Assembly (NCBI GenBank): GCA_030040455.1
Contig: JASHTR010000021.1
Span: forward strand, 1 to 8,134
Reading direction: 5' to 3'
DNA length: 8,134 nucleotides
Origin: Terriglobia bacterium
GTDB lineage: Bacteria > Acidobacteriota > Terriglobia > UBA7540
How positions within the stretch are numbered: position 1 is the first letter of the stretch; each line of letters begins with the position of its first letter. Both the position numbers and the translations under genes were made by a program. The notes under the pieces were generated by a model, which was given only the letters and a program-made list of their open reading frames with translations, did not search any database and was not told the DNA's origin. Of the stretch, positions 6,249 to 8,134 are shown one piece after another.

Positions 6249-6270
6249 AGCCGGAAGCTCGCTTCCGGCT
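6249..6270. repeat. REP-like hairpin 9 with CTCG tetraloop
   Basis: A perfect palindrome: agccggaagc (6249-6258) pairs with gcttccggct (6261-6270), effectively a 9-bp stem with a ctcg tetraloop. It lies five bases beyond hairpin 8 and shares its AGCT-Y-GCT centre (agcttgct in 8, agctcgct in 9). It has no counterpart outside the left arm. It lies 52 bases downstream of the VWFA stop on the minus strand, where such a hairpin could stabilise the mRNA 3' end. No T-run follows, so it is not called a terminator. Confidence 0.8.
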
Positions 6271-6322
6271 CCTGGCGCCTGCGCAAGCTGCCGCACTCCA
6301 AGGCTCCCGCATGCGCGTGGAC

Positions 6323-7288
6323 CTAGCGGGAAGGAGCAAAGTAACCCGAGCGCGCTTCAACGTGCAAACCCTTCTCAATGGGCTTGACGCGGATGTGGCG
6401 GAAGCTGCCGTCGTGCGCGGCGTTTGTGGAAATATAGCCCAGGCTATACTGGCTGCGCAGTTCCTTGCTGATTTCCTGAAAGGCCGCGGCCAAATCGCTC
6501 GCCTCAAAAGGGAAAAAGGCTTTGCCGCCGGTCTGCTCGGCGAAATATTCTAGTACCCTGTCACCACGCTGGCTGATGCCGCTGCGGTTGGTGCTGACGG
6601 CGAAAATGACGGCTTCGGCCCGTTGCGCCATGGCGATCGCCTCGTCGAGTGAGTGCTGGCTCTCGTTGTCGCGGCCGTCGCTGACGATAATCAGGACGCG
6701 CCGCAGGTAAGGCTGGGTGAGCGGGGAGAAGATCATTTTCTGCTTACATGCGTAGTAGATGGCGTCAAAGAGGCCTGTTCCCCCGCCTGCCTGAAGCTCG
6801 CGAATCGCGTTGCTCAGCTTGTTCACGTCGTCGGTGTAATCCTGAAGGAGCTCCGGCTCGACGTCGAAACTGACCACAAACGCTTTGTCTTCGCCCGGTC
6901 GCACGATGTCGTTCAAAAAGTCAATCGCTGCTTGCTTCTCAAAATCCAGCCGCTCGCGAATGCTGTTGCTGGTGTCCACGAGCACCCCGATGCGCAGCGG
7001 AAGGTTGGATTCTTGAGTGAAATACGTGATGGTTTGAGGCTTGTTGTCTTCAAACACCTGGAAGTCGCTTTTGGTGAGCCCCAGGACCAGGTGCTTCTTT
7101 TTGTCAGTCACGGTGAAAAGCACCGGGACAAGGTTGACGTAAACCTGGATCTTCTGTTTACCGTTTGCGGTGGAGGCCGGAGCCGATTGCGGCTTGGATT
7201 GATCTTCTGCGCGACCCATCCTCGAAGCCGAAAAAAGCACCGAACTCAGGAGAAGGAGAACCCATATTCCTCGCCTCGCATTCTTCAT
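6323..7288 (-). CDS. Exported VWFA-domain protein, acidobacterial VWFA-related family
   Basis: 321-aa secreted protein. Residues 1-27 form a signal peptide (basic MKNARRG, hydrophobic WVLLLLSSVLFSA, cleavage after MGRA). A Ser/Ala/Gln-rich linker follows, then a beta-rich lead-in, VYVNLVPVLFTVTD to LTKSDFQVFEDNKPQTITYF (49-90), that characterises the acidobacterial VWFA-related family. The VWFA domain runs from about 97 to 285 with a complete MIDAS: DTSNS (Asp105, Ser107, Ser109), Thr171 in GGGTGLFDA and Asp204 in VSDGRDNES. The protein ends RVKPIEKGLHVEARSGYFAPSR, the usual family tail. A divalent-metal-dependent adhesion or scaffolding role outside the cytoplasm is inferred from the domain; the partner is unknown. 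Upstream is a strong promoter that places the start of transcription about at the ATG, and there is no ribosome site between, so it may be translated as a leaderless message. Confidence 0.92.
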   Translation of the reverse strand: MKNARRGIWVLLLLSSVLFSASRMGRAEDQSKPQSAPASTANGKQKIQVYVNLVPVLFTVTDKKKHLVLGLTKSDFQVFEDNKPQTITYFTQESNLPLRIGVLVDTSNSIRERLDFEKQAAIDFLNDIVRPGEDKAFVVSFDVEPELLQDYTDDVNKLSNAIRELQAGGGTGLFDAIYYACKQKMIFSPLTQPYLRRVLIIVSDGRDNESQHSLDEAIAMAQRAEAVIFAVSTNRSGISQRGDRVLEYFAEQTGGKAFFPFEASDLAAAFQEISKELRSQYSLGYISTNAAHDGSFRHIRVKPIEKGLHVEARSGYFAPSR

Positions 7289-7294
7289 GTGGAA

Positions 7295-7323
7295 ATTATA
7301 GGAACCGGTTTGCCCTGCGTCAA
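7295..7323 (-). promoter_or_regulatory. Near-consensus sigma-70 promoter of the VWFA gene
   Basis: On the minus strand TTGACG (7318-7323), exactly 17 bases, then TATAAT (7295-7300). This is 5 of 6 at -35 and 6 of 6 at -10 with optimal spacing, inside the 45-bp gap after the site-2 protease stop. Only six bases (ttccac) separate the -10 from the ATG at 7288, so the expected transcription start coincides with the initiation codon. Confidence 0.75.
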
Positions 7324-7333
7324 GAAAGCAGCG

Positions 7334-8134
7334 CTACGTCACGTTAAAGGGGGTAAGAGTGAAGCAGAGGAAGAACATCGCGAGAGCAACGAGAGCGAGC
7401 ATTTTGCGTCCCCGGCCGACAGGCTGCTCGTCGATGAGCGGCGCAGGATGACGCAATCCGATAAAGATCATCACCACGGCCCAGAAAATCCATCCTGGCC
7501 AGAAAAAGACGCCAAGCGGAAACAGCGCAACAAAGAAGGCGATGGAAACGTAGCGGTGCTTCCGTCCGAAGATGGCGTAGAGGACGTGGCCGCCGTCGAG
7601 TTGTCCCATGGGGAGCAGATTCAATGCCGTGGCAAAAAGTCCGACCCACACGCCGCACCCTACGGGCGTCAGCGCCAGGTGGGATGAGGGAAGACCTGGA
7701 TGGAAGGCGCGCACGGCGAGCAAAAGCGCCAGCGGATGGCTCAGCGTGATGTGCCCCGGTCCCACAAACGCAATGCGGTTGCCAGCGCGCCATGCCGCAA
7801 CCATCAGCGCCGGGACGGCCACCACAAACCCGGCAATTGGGCCGGAAATGCCCACATCAAAGAGCTCCTGGCGGGTGGCAAGCGGCGACTTGATGCGGAT
7901 GAAGGCGCCCAGGGTCCCAATCAGCGTAGGCGCGGGTATGAACAGAGGGTAGGTGGCGTCCAGACCATAATGACGGCACGTGAAGTAGTGTCCAAGCTCA
8001 TGGGCCAGAAGGATGCCAATCAGCGTCACAGCGTATGGCGCTCCGGCTGCCAGTCCGGCGGGATGCCGGATTAAATCCGAGAAGAAGCCCCAAGAGATGT
8101 CGAGATCAAAAATGGGCAGGTGGAGCGCGTAGTT
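7334..8134 (-). CDS. Site-2 protease family (M50) intramembrane zinc metalloprotease, 5' end outside window
   Basis: The frame is open to the right edge, giving 266 visible residues; the true start lies beyond it. An internal GTG at 8027-8029 falls within a conserved hydrophobic stretch and is not a credible start. Residues are counted from the edge. The zinc motif HELGH is at 45-49 in LLAHELGHYFTCRHYG, and the second motif NLLPMGQLDGGH is at 172-183, where Asp180 is the third zinc ligand. Between them are TLIGTLGAFIRIKSP and FDVGISGPIAGF, which resemble the EGY/plant-type branch of S2P. Several hydrophobic helices are visible, including two near the C-terminus (WIFWAVVMIFIGL and LALVALAMFFLCF). 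S2P enzymes cleave membrane-embedded substrates such as anti-sigma factors, but no substrate can be named here. There is no PDZ domain in the visible part. The next gene, the exported VWFA protein, has its own promoter 11 bases after this stop. Confidence 0.92.
   Translation of the reverse strand, partial: NYALHLPIFDLDISWGFFSDLIRHPAGLAAGAPYAVTLIGILLAHELGHYFTCRHYGLDATYPLFIPAPTLIGTLGAFIRIKSPLATRQELFDVGISGPIAGFVVAVPALMVAAWRAGNRIAFVGPGHITLSHPLALLLAVRAFHPGLPSSHLALTPVGCGVWVGLFATALNLLPMGQLDGGHVLYAIFGRKHRYVSIAFFVALFPLGVFFWPGWIFWAVVMIFIGLRHPAPLIDEQPVGRGRKMLALVALAMFFLCFTLTPFNVT

Larger units (their letters stand above)
5624..6270. mobile_element. REP/BIME-like element: mirrored hairpin arrays around a RAYT transposase remnant
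   Basis: Composite element filling most of the 850 bp between the DUF4097 gene and the VWFA gene. It consists of a left array of four hairpins (5624-5771), a minus-strand transposase remnant (5781 to about 6077), a mirror-image right array of four hairpins (6100-6243) and a ninth hairpin (6249-6270). REP sequences are short palindromes mobilised by REP-associated tyrosine transposases, and inverted pairs of them (BIMEs) flanking a RAYT gene are a known arrangement. No target-site duplication was found. Because the transposase is truncated, the element is probably immobile today unless served in trans. Confidence 0.75.

Noticed and set aside
5624..6270. CRISPR-like array
   Set aside because: The repeats are palindromes of different sequence arranged in mirror order around a transposase remnant, not identical direct repeats with regular spacers.
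6653..7687. A 344-codon plus-strand open frame antisense to the VWFA and site-2 protease genes
   Set aside because: It crosses two genuine minus-strand genes with clear domains. The product is rich in His, Arg, Glu and Asp with no recognisable motif, as expected of an antisense frame in GC-rich DNA.

Overview
The window most likely comes from a member of the Acidobacteriota. The strongest pointer is the exported von Willebrand factor A protein at 6323-7288. It has the layout of the VWFA-related family typical of that phylum: a signal peptide, a 'VLGLTKSDFQVFEDNKPQTI' lead-in, then a VWFA domain with an intact MIDAS. High GC content, an EGY-like site-2 protease, an exported DUF4097-type protein and a REP-associated transposase remnant all fit an uncultured or soil acidobacterium. 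This assignment is inferred from protein character; no search was run.

Layout. On the plus strand, 38-2541 is a translationally coupled pair (ATGA overlap): a single-domain mannose-1-phosphate guanylyltransferase (ManC) followed by a phosphomannomutase/phosphoglucomutase. Together they can convert mannose-6-phosphate to GDP-mannose for polysaccharide or glycan synthesis. Every other gene is on the minus strand and converges on this pair. Read in the direction of transcription from the right edge they are: a site-2 protease cut by the window end (7334-8134); its neighbour, the exported VWFA protein (6323-7288), with its own near-consensus sigma-70 promoter placed so close to the ATG that a leaderless mRNA is predicted; an 850-bp non-coding stretch; an exported DUF4097-like protein (4753-5472) and, one base after its stop, a soluble protein of unknown function with a HEXXH motif (4059-4751); a 254-bp gap; and a crotonase-family enoyl-CoA hydratase (3022-3804) followed 10 bp later by the antitermination factor NusB (2574-3011).

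The most unusual part is the 850-bp stretch. It carries the C-terminal third to half of a REP-associated tyrosine transposase (RAYT), with no N-terminal HUH half, lying between two mirror-image arrays of four short hairpins each. Order and spacing of the hairpins match in mirror orientation (4-3-2-1 against 1-2-3-4). Where the two arms differ, the changes fall mostly in loops or as compensated base pairs. This suggests that the hairpin structures, rather than only the sequence, have been maintained. A ninth hairpin lies just outside the right arm, next to the end of the VWFA gene.
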